Source: Dama dama
Lineage: Eukaryota > Chordata > Mammalia > Artiodactyla > Cervidae
Length of the DNA stretch: 64,000 bases
Reading direction: 5' to 3'
NCBI RefSeq assembly: GCF_033118175.1
Contig: NW_026870888.1
Location: 744,001 to 808,000 of the forward strand
Each line of letters begins with the position of its first letter. The first letter of the stretch is position 1. Below are positions 24,117 through 36,053 of this stretch, piece by piece. Made by a program: the position numbers and the translations under genes. The notes beneath the pieces were generated by a model. That model did not search any database, was not told the DNA's origin, and saw only the letters and a list, made by a program, of their open reading frames with translations.

Positions 24117-24912
24117 GATCCTGAGGTCACTGGAGCAACACGAAAAGGCTCCGTGGACCCCAAATCAACTCGAGATGAGAGCTTAGTCCCTGACTTCGAC
24201 TCAAGAGGAGTACCAACTTTCCACAAGCACCTCAAGAGGAGGCTTCTCTCAGCTGCAGGTATGTGAGAGGGACCCTGAGTTTGTGGCCTCAATTGGAATG
24301 GACACCGAGATGCTCTGACTCGAAGTAAGGCCGGATATCCCTGCAGTGAATTGAATGCAGGCTCGTCTTGCATCTCCCAAGACGAAGGGATGTCTGAATC
24401 CCCTGTGGAAACGACAGAGAAAGACCTAGTCCTCTGTCTCATCGCGACCGGAGGCCTCACATCCTTTGAAATCTCGAGAGGTCCGCGGAGATCAATGCTT
24501 CCAAAGGAGACGATGCCTGACTCCTCTTGAAAATGGATAGGAGTCCCAGGATCCCTGTGGCACGTGGAAAGGGACCCTGGGTCTCCCGCCCCACGTGGAG
24601 ACGCGTCCAAATTGCCATGCCAAGACTCGAGGAGAATCCCGAGGTGTACCTCGCACCTAGGCAGGAGTCCTGACGTCGCTGAACAAACACGTGTCTGGAA
24701 GGGCCCTCCCCGTCGTAACTCGAGAATATACCACAGGTTCCGGCCGCAACTCGAGAAAAACCATGAGACTTCCCCCTCGCCGCGAGATGAGACCCGATTC
24801 GCCTGCATTGCGTGCAGAATAATTCCGTATTCCACATCAAACGTGAAAGGAGCCTTGATTTCCTTGATGGCACTCCAGAGAAAACCCAAGATCACTGTCT
24901 CAAGTCTAGAGG
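24117..24912. repeat. Representative monomer (m31): about 25.7 x 31-bp subrepeats
   Basis: Cutting this near-consensus unit every 31 bp from its first base lines up related phrases: AACTCGAGATGA, CGACTCAAGAGGA, ACCTCAAGAGGA, GCCTCAATTGGAATGG, TGACTCGAAGTAAGG, AAATCTCGAGAGG, AAGACTCGAGGAGAATCCC, TAACTCGAGAATATACCCC and CAACTCGAGAAAAACC. The two clearest neighbours (CTCGAGAATATA and CTCGAGAAAAAC) are exactly 31 bp apart. Total length 796 is about 25.7 x 31. Known: 31-bp subrepeats are described for bovine 1.715 and cervid satellite I. Inference: the monomer grew by amplification of a 31-bp ancestor. Confidence 0.85.
24561..24693. promoter_or_regulatory. Three CACGTG palindromes (E-box-like) of one monomer
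   Basis: In m31 the hexamer CACGTG occurs at 24561-24566, 24592-24597 and 24688-24693. The first two are 31 bp apart, i.e. the same subrepeat position. The same three sites recur in most monomers of all subfamilies (contexts GGCACGTGGAAA, CTCACGTGGAGA, AACACGTGTCTG). CACGTG is the canonical core bound by bHLH-ZIP factors (USF, MYC/MAX), and CpG methylation at its centre blocks many of them. Binding here is not demonstrated; the motif could simply be ancestral 31-mer sequence. Confidence 0.4.
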
Positions 24913-27900
24913 GATCCTGAGGTCACTGGAGCAACACGAAAGGGCTCCGTGGACGCCAAATCAACTCGAGATGAGAGCTTAGTCCCTGGCTTCGACTCAA
25001 GAGGAATCCCAACTTTCCACAAGCACCTCAAGAGGAGGCTTCTCTCAGCTACATGTATGTGAGAGGGACCCTGAGTTTGTGGCCTCAAGTGGAATGGACA
25101 CCGAGATGCTCTGACTCGAAGTAAGGGCGGATATCCCTGCAGTGAATTGAATGCAGGCTCGTCTTGCATCTCCCAAAACGAAGGGATGTCTGAATCCCCT
25201 GTGGAGACCACAGAGAAAGACCTAGTCCTCCTCCTCTTAGCGACCGGATGCCTCACATCCTTTGAAAACTCGAGAGGTCCACGGAGATCAATGCTTCCAA
25301 AGGAGACAATGCCTGACTCCTCTTGAAAATGGATAGGAGTCCCAGGATCCCTGTGGCACGTGGAAAGGGACCCGGGGTCTCCCGCCTCACGTGGAGACGC
25401 CTCCCAATTGCCATGCCAAGACTCGAGGAGAATCCCGAGGTGGCCCTCGCACCTAGGCAGGAATCCTGACATCGCTGAACAAACACGTGTCTGGAATGGC
25501 CCTCCCCGTCGTAACTCGAGAATATACCCCAGGTTCCGGCCGCAACTCGAGAAAAACCATGAGACTTCCCCCTCGCCGCGAGATGAGGCCCGATTCCCCT
25601 GCACTGCGTGCAGAGCAACTCCGTGTTCCACATCAAACGTGAAAGGAGCCTTGATTTCCTTGATGGCACTCCAGAGAAAACCCAAGATCACTGTCTCAAG
25701 TCTAGAGGGATCCTGAGGTCACTGGAGCAACACGAAAGGGCTCCGTGGACCCCAAATGATCTCGAGATGAGAGCTTAGTCCCTGACTTCGACTCAAGAGG
25801 AATACCAACTTTCCACAAGCACCTCAAGAGGAGGCTTCTCTCAGCTACAGGTATGTGAGAATGACCCTGAGTTTGTGGCCTCAAGTGGAATGGACACCGA
25901 GATGCTCTGATTCGAAGTAAGGCCGGATATCCCTGCAGTGAATTGAATGCAGGCTCGTCTTGCATCTCCCAAGACGAAGGGATGTCTGAATCCCCTGTGG
26001 TGACCAAAGAGAAAGACCTAGTTCTCCGCCTCATCGCGACCGGAGGCCTCACATCCTTTGAAAACTCGAGAGGTCCGCGAAGATCAATGCTTCCAAAGGA
26101 GACGAGGCCTGACTCCTCTTGAAAATGGATAGGAGTCCCAGGATCCCTGTGGCACGTGGAAAGGGACCCTGGGTCTCCCGCCTCACGTGGAGACGCGTCC
26201 CAATTGCCATGCCAAGACTCGAGTAGAATCCCGAGGTTTTCCTCGCACCTAGGGAGGAGTCCTGACGTTGCTGAACAAACACGTGTCTGGAAGGGCCCTC
26301 CCCGTCGTAACTCGAGAATATACCCCAGGTTCCGGCCGCAACTCGAGAAGAACCATGAGACTTCCCCCTCTCCGTGAGATGAAGCCCGATTCCCCTGCAC
26401 TGCGTGCAGAGCAATTCCGTTTTCCACATCAAACGTTAAAGGAGCCTTGATTTCCTTGATTGCACTCCAGAGAAAACCTAAGTTCACTGTCTCAAGTCTA
26501 GAGGGATCCTGAGGTCACTGGAGCAAAATGAAAGGGCTCCGTGGACCACAAATCAACTCGAGATGAGAGCTTAGTCCCTGGCTTCGACTCAAGAGGAATA
26601 CCAACTTTCCACAAGCACTTCAAGAGGAGGCTTCTCTCAGCTACAGGTATGTGAGAGGGCCCCTGAGTTTGTGGCCTCAAGTGGAATGGACACCGAAATG
26701 CTCTGACTCGAAATAAGGCCGGATATCCCTGCAGTGAATTGAATGCAGGCTCGTCTTGCATCTCCCAAAACGAAGGGATGTCTGAATCCCCGGTGGAGAC
26801 GACAGAGAAAGACCTAGTCCTCTGCCTCCTAGCGACCGGAGGCCTCACATCCTTTGAAAACTCGAGAGGTCCGCGGAGATCAATGCTTCCAAAGGAGACG
26901 ATACCTGACTCCTGTTGAAAATGGATAGGAGTCCCAGGATCCCTGTGGCACGTGGAAAGGGACCCTGGGTCTCCCGCCTCACGTGGAGACGCATCCCAAT
27001 TGCCATGCCAAGACTCGAGGAGAATCCCGAGGTGTCCCTCGCTCCTAGGCAGGAGTCCTGACGTCGCTGAACAAACACGTGTCTGGAAGGGCCCTCCCCG
27101 TCGTAACTCGAGAATATACCCCAGGTTCCGGCCGCAACTCGAGAAAAACCATGAGACTTCCCCCTCGCCGCGACATGAGGCCCGATTCCCCTGCACTGCG
27201 TGCAGAGCAATTCCGTGTTCCACATCAAACGTGAAAGGAGCCTTGATTTCCTTGATGGCACTCCAGAGAAAACCCAAGATCACTGTCTCAAGTCTAGAGG
27301 GATCCTGAGGTCACTGGAGCAACACGAAAGGGCTCCGTGGACACCAAATCAACTCGAGATGAGAGCTTAGTCCCTGGCTTCGACTCAAGAGGAATACCAA
27401 CTTTCCACAAGCACCTCAAGAGGAGGCTTCTCTCAGCTATAGGTATGTGAGAGGGACCCTGAGTTTGTGGCCTCAAGTGGAATGGACACCGAGATGCTCT
27501 GACTCGAAGTAAGGCTGGATATCCCTGCAGTGAATTGAATGCAGGCTCATCCTGCATCTCCCAAGACGAAGTGATGACTGAATCCCCTGTGGAGACCACA
27601 GAGAAAGACCTAGTTCTCCGCCTCATCGCGACCGGAGGCCTCACATTCTTTGAAAATTCGAGAGGTCCGTGGAGATCAATGCTTCCAAAGAATACGATGC
27701 CTGACTCTTCTTGAAAATGGATAGGAGTCCCAGGATCCCTTTGGCACGTGGAATGAGACACTGGGTCTTCCGCCTCACGTGGAGACCCGTCCCAATTGCC
27801 ATGCCAAGACTCGAGGAGTATACTGAGGTGTCCCTTGCACCTAGGCAGGAGTCCTGACGTCGCTGAACAAACAGGTGTCTGGAAGGGCCCTCCCCGTAGT

Positions 27901-30900
27901 AACTTGAGAATGTACCACAGGTTCCGGCCGCAACTCGAGAAAAACCATGAGACTGCCCCCTCGCCGCGAGATGAGGCCCGATTCCCCTGCACAGCGTGCA
28001 GAGCAATTCCGTGTTCCACATCAAACATGAAAGGAGCCTTGATTTCCTTGATGGCACTCCAGAGAAAACCCAAGATCACTGTCTAGAGTCTAGAGGGATC
28101 CTGACGTCACTGGAGCAACAGGAAAGGGCTCCATGGACCCCAAATCTACTCGAGATGAGAGCTTAGTCCCTGGCTTTGACTCAAGGGGAATACCAACTTT
28201 CCTCAAGCACCTCAAGAGGAGGCTTCTCTCAGCTACAGGTATGTGAGAGGGACCCTGAGTGTGTGGCCTCAAGTGCAATGGACACCGAGAGGTTCTGACT
28301 CGAAGTAAGGCCGGATATCCCTGCAGTGAATTGAATGGAGGCTCGTCTTGCATCTCCCAATACGAAGGGATGTCTGAATCCCCTGTGGAGACCACAGAGA
28401 AAGACCTAGTTCTCCGCCTCATCGCGACCGGAGGCCTCACATCCTTTGAAAACTCGAAAGGTCCGCGGAGATCAATGCTTCCAAAGGAGACGATGCCTGA
28501 CTGCTCTTGAAAATGGATAGGAGTTCCAGTTCTCCTGTGCAACTTGGAAAGGGACACTGGGTCTCCCGCCTCACGTGGAGACGCGTCCCAATTGCCATGC
28601 CAAGACTCGAGGAGAATCCCGAGGTGTCCCTCGTAACCTAGGCAGGAGTCCTGACGTCGCTGAACAAACACGTGTCTGGAAGGGCCCTCCCCGTCGTAAC
28701 TCGAAAATATACCCCAGGTTCTGGCCGCAACTCGAGAAAAACCATGAGACTTCCCCCTCGCCGCGAGATGAGGCCCGATTCCCCTGCACTAAGTGCAGAG
28801 CAATTCCGTGTTCCACATCAAACTTGAAAGGAGGCTTGATTTCCTTGATGGCACTCCAGAGAGTTTCCAAGATCACTGTCTCAAGTCTAGAGGGATCCTG
28901 AGGTCACTGTAGCAACACGAAAGGGCTCCGTGGACACCAAATCAACTCGAGATGAGAGCTTAGTCCCTGGCTTCGACTCAAGAGGAATACCAACTTTCCA
29001 CAAGCACCTCAAGAGGAGGCTTCTCTCAGCTACAGGTATGTCAGAGAGGCCCTGAGTTTGTGGCATCAAGTGGAATGGACACTGAAATGCTCTGACTCGA
29101 AGTAAGGCCGGATATCCCTGCAGTGAATTGAATGCAGGCTCGTCTTGCATCTCCCAAGACGAAGGGATGTCTGAATCCCCTGTGGAGACCACAGAGAAAG
29201 TCCTAGTCCTCCGCCTCATCGCGACCGGAGGCCTCACATCCTTTCAAAACTCGAGAGGTCCGCGGAGATCAATGCTTCCAAAGGAGACGATGCCTGACTC
29301 CTCTTGAAAATGGATAGGAGTCCCAGGATCCCTGTGGCACGTGGAAAGGGACCCTGGGTCTCCCCCCTCACATGGAGACGCGTCCCAATTGCCATGCCAA
29401 GTCTCGAGGAGAATCCCGAGGTGTCCCTCACACGTAGGGAGGAATCCTGAGGTCGCTGAACAAAGACGTGTCTGGAAGGGCCCTCCCGTCGTAACTAGAG
29501 AATATACCCCAGGTTCCATCCGCCACTCGAGAAAATCATGAGACTTCCCCCTCGACGCGAGATGAGGCCCAATTCCCCTGCACTGCGTGCAGAGCAATTC
29601 CATGTTTCACATCAAAAGTGAAAGGAGCCTTGATTTCCTTGATGGCACTCCAGAGAAAACCCAAGATCACTGTCTCAAGTCTAGAGGGATCCTGAGGTCA
29701 CTGGGGCAACACGAAAGGGCTCCGTGGATCCCAAATCAACTCGAGATGAGAGCTTTGTCCCTGGCTTCGACTCAAGAGGAATACCAAGTTTCCACAAGCA
29801 CCTCAAGAGGAGCCTTCCTTCAGCTACAGGTATGTGAGAGGGACCCTGAGTTTGTGGCCTCAAGTGGAATGGACACCTAGATGCTCTGACTCGAAGTAAG
29901 GCCTCATATCCCTGCATTGAATTGAATGCAGGCTCGTCTTGCGTATCCCAAGACGAAGGGATGTCTGAAGCCCCTGTGGAAACCACAGATAAACACCTAG
30001 TTCTCCGCCTCATCGCGAACGGAGGCCTCACATCCTTTGAAAACTCGAGAGGTCCGCGGAGATCAATGCTTCCAAAGGAGACAATGCCTGACTCCTCTTG
30101 AAAATGGATAGGAGTCCCAGGATCCCTGTGGCACGTGGAAAGGTTCCCTGGGTCTCCCGTCTCACGTGGAGACGCGTCCCAATTGCCATGCCAAGACTCG
30201 AGGAGAATCCCGAGGTGTCCCTCGCACCTAGGCAGGAGTGTTGACGTTGCTGAACAAACACGTGTCTGGAAGGGCCCTCCCCGTCGTAACTCGAGAATAT
30301 ACCCCAGGTTCCGGCCGCAACTCGAGGAAAACCATGAGACTTCCCCCTCGCCGCGAGATGAGGCCCAATTCCCCTGTACTGCGTGCAGAGCAATTCCGTG
30401 TTCCACATCAAACGTGAAAGGAGCCTTGATTTCCTTGATGGCACTCCAGAGAAAACCCAAGATCACTGTCTCAATTCTAGAGGGATGCTGAGGTCACTGG
30501 AGCAACACGAAAGGGCTCTGTGGACCCCAAATCAACTCGAGATGAGAGCTTAGTCTCTGGCTTCGACTCAAGAGGAATACCAAGTTTTCACAAGCACCTC
30601 AAGAGGAGCCTTCTCTCAGCTACAGGTATGAGAGAGGGACCCTGAGTTTTTGCCCTCAAGTGGAATGGACACCGAGAGGCTCTGACTCGAAGTTAGGCTG
30701 GATATCCCTGCATTGAATTGAATGTAGGCTCGTCTTGCATCTCCCAAGACGAAGGGATGTCTGAATCCCCTGTGGAGACCACAGATAAAGACCTAGTTCT
30801 CCCCGTCATCGCCACCGGAGGCCTCACATCCTTTGAAAACTCGAGAGTTCCGCGGAGATAAATGCTTCCAAAGGAGGCGATGCCTGACTCCTCTTGAAAA

Positions 30901-33900
30901 TGGATAGGAGTCCCAGGATCCCTGTGGCACGTGGAAAGGGACACTGGGTCTCCCGCCTCATGTGAAGACGCGTCCCAATTGCCATGCCAAGACTCGAGGA
31001 GAATCCCGAGGTGTCCCTCGCACCTAGGCAGGAGTCCTGAAGTCGCTGAACAAACACGTGTCTTGAAGGGCCCTCCCCGTCGTAACTCGGGAATATACCC
31101 CAGGATCCGGGCGCAACTCGAAGAAAACCATGAGACTTCCCCCTCGCCGCGAGATGAACCCGATTCCCCTGCACTGCGTGCAAAGCAATTCCGTGTTCCA
31201 CATCAAACGTGAAAGGAGCCTTGATTTCCTTGATGGCACTCCAGAGAAAACCCGAGATAACTGTCTCTAGTCTAGAGGGATCCTGAGGTCACTGGCGCAA
31301 CACGAAAGGGTTCCGTGTACCTCAAATCAACTCGAGATGAGAACTTATTCCCTGGCTTCGACTCAAGAGGAATACGAACTTTCCACAAGCACCTCAAGAG
31401 GAGGCTACTCTCAGCTGCAGGTATGTGAGAGGGCCCCTGAGTTTGTGGCCTCAAGTGGAATGGACACCGAGATGCTCTGACTCGAAGTAAGGCCAGATAT
31501 CCCTGCAGTGAATTGAATGCAGGCTCGTCTTGCATCTCCCAAGACGAAGGGTTGTCTGAATCCCCTGTGGAGACCCAGAGAAAGACCTAGTCCTCCGCCT
31601 CATCGCGACCGGAGGCCTCACATCCTTTGAAAACTCGAGAGGTCCGCGGAGATCAATGCTTCCAAAGGAGACGATGCCTGACTCCTCTTGAAAATGGATA
31701 GGAGACCCAGGATCCCTGTGGCACGTGGAAAGGGACCCTGGGTCTCCCGCCTCACGTGGAGACGCGTCCCAATTGCCATGCCAAGACTCGAGGAGAATCC
31801 CGAGGTGTCCCTCGCACCTAGGCAGGAGTGCTGACGTCGCTGAACAAACACGTGTCTGGAAGGGCCCTCCCCGTCGTAACTCGAGAATATACCCCAGGTT
31901 CCGGCCGAAACTCGAGAAAACCCATGAGACTTCCCCCTCGCCGCTGGATGAGGCCCGATTCCCCTGCAATGCATGCAGAGCAATTCCGTGTTCCACATCA
32001 CACGTGAACAGAGCCTTGATTTCCTTGATGGCACTCCAGAGAAAACCCAAGATCACTGTCTCAAGTCTAGAGGGATCCTGAGGGCACTGGAGCAACACGA
32101 AAGGGCTCCGTGGACCCCAAATCAACTCGTGATGAGAGCTTAGTCCCTGGCTTCGACTCAAGAGGAATACCAACTTTCCACAAGCACCTCAAGAGGAGGC
32201 TTCTCTCAGCAACAGGTATGTGAGAGGGACCCTGAGTTTGTGGCCTCAAGTGGAATGGACACCGAGATGCTCTGACTCGAAGTAAGGCCAGATATCCCTG
32301 CAGTGAATTGAATGCAGGCTCGTCTTGCATCTCCCAAGAAGAAGGGATGTCTGATTCCCCTGTGGAGACCACAGAGAAAGACCTAGTTCTCCGCCTCATC
32401 GCGACCGGAGGCCTCACATCCTTTGAAAACTCGAGAGTTCCGCAGAGATCAATGCTTCCAAAGGAGACGATGCCTGACTCCTCTTGAAAATGGATAGGAG
32501 TCTCAGGATCCCTGTGGCACGTGGAAAGGGACCCTGGGTCTCCCGCCTCACGTGGAGACGCGTCCCAATTGCCATGCCAAGACTCGAGGAGAATCCCGAG
32601 GTGTCCCTCGCACCTAGGCAGGAGTCCTGACGTCGCTGAACAAACACGTGTCTGGAAGGGCCCTCCCCGTCGTAACTCGAGAATATACCCCAGGTTCCGG
32701 CCGCAACTCGAAAAAAACCATGAGACTTCCCCCTCGCCGCGAGATGAGGCCCGATTCCCCTGCTATGCATGCAGAGCAATTCCGTGTTCCACATCAAACG
32801 TGAACGGAGGCTTGATTTCCTTGATGGCACTCCAGAGAAAACCCAAGATCTCTGTCTCAAGTCTAGAGGGATCCTGAGGTCACTGGAGCAACAAGAAAGG
32901 GCTCCGTGGACCCCAAATCAACTCGTGATGAGAGCTTAGTCCCTGGCTTCGACTCAAGAGGAATACCAACTTTCCACAAGCACCTCAAGAGGAGGCTTCT
33001 CTCAGCTACAGGTATGTGAGAGGGACCCTGAGTTTGTGGCCTCAATTGGAATGGACACCGAGATTCTCTGACTCGAAGTAAGGCCGGGTATCCCTGCAGT
33101 GAATTGAATGCAGGCTCGTCTTGCATCTCCCACGACGAAGGGATGTCTGAATCCCCTGTGGAGACCACAGAGAAAGACCTAATTTTCCGCCTCATCGCGA
33201 CCGGAGGCCTCACATCCTTTGAAAATTCAAGAGGTCCGCGGAGATCAATGCTTCCAAAGGAGACGATGCCTGACTCCTCTTGAAAATGGATAGGAGTCCC
33301 AGGATCCCTGTGGCACGTGGAAAGGGACCCTGGGTCTCCCGCCTCACGTGGAGACGCATCCCCATTGCCATGCCAAGACTCGAGGAGAATCCCGAGGTGT
33401 CCCTCGCACCTAGGCAGGATTCCTGACGTCGCTGAACAAACACGTGTCTGGAAGGGCCCTCCCCGTCGTAACTCAGGAATATACCCCAGGTTCCAGCTGC
33501 AACTCGAGAAAAACCATGAGACTTCCCCCTCGCCGCTGGATGAGGCCCGATTACCCTGCACTGCGTGCAGAGCAATTCCGTGTTCCACATCAAACATGAA
33601 AGGAGCCTTGATTTCCTTGATGGCACTCCAGAGAAAACCGAAGATCACTGTCTCAAGTCTAGAGGGATCCTGAGGTCACTGTAGCAGCGGGAAAGGGCTC
33701 CGTGGACCACAAATCAACTTGAGATGAGAGCTTAGTCCCTGGCTTCGACTCAAGAGGAATACCAACTTTCCACAAGCACCTCAAGAGGAGGCTTCTCTCA
33801 GCTGCAGGTATGTGAGAGGGACCCTGAGTTTGTGGCCTCAAGTGGAATGGACACCGAGATGATCTGACTCGAAATAAGGCGGGATATCTTTGCAGTGAAT

Positions 33901-34462
33901 TGAATGCAGGCTCGCCTTGCATCTCCCAAGACGAAGGGATGTCTGAATCCCCAGTGGAGACCACAGAGAAAAACCTAGTCCTCCGCCTCAACGCGACCGG
34001 AGGCCTCACATCCTTTGAAAACTCGAGAGGTCCGCGGAGATCAATGCTTCCAAAGGAGACGATGCCTGACTCCTCTTGAAAATGGTTAGAAGTCCCAGGA
34101 TCCCTGTGGCACGTGGAAAGGGACCCTGGGTCTCCCGCCTCACGTGGAGACGCGTCCCAATTGCCATGCCAAGACTCGAGGAGAATCCAGAGGTGTCCCT
34201 CGCACCTAGGCAGGAGTCCTGACGTCGCTGAACAAACATGTGTCTGGAAGGGCCCTCCCCGTCGTAACTCGAGAATATACCCCAGGTTCCGGCCGAAACT
34301 CGAGAAAAACCATGAGACTTCCCCCTCGCCGCGAGATGAGGCCCGATTCCCCTGAACTGCTTGCAGAGCAATTCCGTGTTCCACATCAAAAATGAAAGGA
34401 GCCTTTATTTCCTTGATGGGACTCCAGTGAAAAACCCAAGATCACTGTCTCAAGTCTAGAGG

Positions 34463-36053
34463 GATCCTGAGGTCACTGGAGCAACACGAAAGGGCTCCGT
34501 GGACCCCAAATCAACTCGAGATGAGAGCTTAGTCCCTGGCTTCGACTCAAGAGGAATACCAAGTTTTCACAAGCACCTCAAGAGGAGGCTTCTCTCAGCT
34601 ACAGGTAAGTGAGAGGGACCCTGAGTTTGTGGCCTCAAGTGGAATGGACACCGAGATGCTCTGACTCAAAGTAAGGCCGGATATTCCAACAGTGAAGTGA
34701 ATGCAGGCTCGTCTTGGATCTCCCAAGACGAAGGGATGTCTGAATCCCCTGTGGAGACCAAGGAGAAAGACCTAGTCCTCCGCCTCATCGCGACCGGAGG
34801 CCTCACATCCTTTGAAAACTCGAGAGGTCTGCGGAGATCAATGCTTCCAAAGAAGACGATGCCTGACTCTTCTTGAAAATGGATAGAAGTCCCAGGATCA
34901 CTGTGGCACATGCAAAGGGACCATGGGTCTCCCGCCTCACGTGGAGACGCGTCCCAATTGCCATGCCAAGACTCGATTAGAATCCCTAGCTGTCCCTCGC
35001 TCCTAGGCAGGAGTCCTGACGTCGCTGAACAAACACGTGTCTGGAAGGGCCCTCCCCGTCGTAACTCGAGAATATACGACAGGTTCCGGCCGCAACTCGA
35101 GAAAAACCATGAGACTTCCCCCTCGCCATGAGATGAGGCCCGATTCCACTGCACTGCGTGCAGAGCAATTCCGTGTTCCACATCAAACGTGAAAGAAGCC
35201 TTGATTTCCTTGATGGCACTCCAGAGAAAACCCAAGATCACTGTCTCAAGTCTAGAGGGATCCTGAGGTCACTGGAGCAACACGAAAGGGCTCCGTGGAC
35301 GCCAAATCAACTCGAGATGAGAGCTTAGTCCCTGGCTTCGACTCAAGAGGAATACCAACTTTCCACAAGTACCTCAAGAGGAGGCTTCTCTCAGCTACAG
35401 GTATGTGAGAGGGCCCCTGAGTTTGTGGCCTCAAGTGGAATGGACACCGAGATGCTCTGACTCGAAGTAAGGCCGGATATCCCTGCAGTGAATTGAATGC
35501 AGGCTCGTCTTGCATCTCCCAAGACGAAGGGATGTCTGAATCCCCTGTGGAGATGACAGAGAAAGACCGAGTTCTCCGCCTCATCACGACCGGAGGCCTC
35601 ACATCCTTTGAAAACTCGAGAGGTCCGCGGAGAACAATGCTTCCAAAGGAGACGATGCCTGACTCCTCCGAAAATGAATAGGAGTCCCAGGATCCCTGTG
35701 GCACGTGGAAAGGGACCCTGGGTCTCCCGCCTCACGTGGAGACGCATCCCAATTGCCATGCCAAGACTCGAGGAGAATCCCGAGGTGTCCCTCGCACCTA
35801 GGCAGGAGTCCTGATGTCGCAGAACAAACACGTGTCTGGAAGGGCCCTCCCCGTCGTAACTCGAGAATATACCCCAGGTTCTGGCTACAACTCGAGAAAA
35901 ACCATGAGACTTCCCCCTCGCCGCTGGATGAGGCCCGATTCCCCTGCACTGCGTCCAGAACAATTCCGTGTTCCACATCAAACGTGAAAGGAGCCTTGAT
36001 TTCCTTGATGGCACTCCAGAGAAAACCCAAGATCACTGTCTCAAGTCTAGAGG
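34463..36053. repeat. Transition monomers m44-m45 between D and A blocks
   Basis: m44 (34463-35258) carries rare 5' variants (CAAGTTTTCACAAG, GGTAAGTGAG, ACTCAAAGTAAGG, ATATTCCAACAGTGAAG, CTTGGATCTCC), all of them also present in the 5' half of m1. m45 (35259-36053) has the TCCGAAAATGAATAGG variant of d-prime monomers but otherwise D-like states such as CGCTGGATGAGG. These two monomers are the ones absent from the m0/m1 copy of this boundary. Confidence 0.8.

Larger units (their letters stand above)
21935..34462. repeat. Subfamily D block, monomers m28 (3' part) to m43, no evident HOR
   Basis: Monomer starts: 22525, 23321, 24117, 24913, 25709, 26505, 27301, 28097, 28894, 29688, 30484, 31279, 32074, 32870, 33666. 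Units carry the AAGTAAGGCCGGATATCCCTGCAG, AATACCAACTTTCC and CCAATTGCCATG states and mostly AAACGTGAAAGG. Differences between units look scattered, and I see no long block repeated at a fixed offset. m36 (28097) is unusually diverged around 28500-28560 (GGAGTTCCAGTTCTCCTGTG) and m38 (29688) is preceded by a 794-bp unit with a divergent 3' end near 29480-29540. Much of the block lies close to the overall consensus. Confidence 0.75.

Noticed and set aside
24982..24998. CENP-B box-like motif (TTCGACTCAAGAGGA phrase, once per monomer)
   Set aside because: It fits about 7 of the 9 essential positions (TTCG....A..CGGG), failing at the first and last bases of the CGGG block. Other places in the monomer reach the same 7 of 9 by chance, so it is not supported as a CENP-B site.
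34425..34435. A-run length differences (e.g. GTGAAAAACCC versus GTGAAAACCC; A8 versus A9 in b monomers)
   Set aside because: As single events these could be sequencing or polishing errors. I used only the A9 run of b monomers as a type mark, because it recurs in four independent copies (m5, m8, m50, m59).
249..36053. A single clean 35.8-kb super-repeat covering the whole window
   Set aside because: Offsets change (35805, 33417, 40578, 41374) and blocks D and C1 have no counterpart at 35805. The pattern needs several separate exchanges, not one period.
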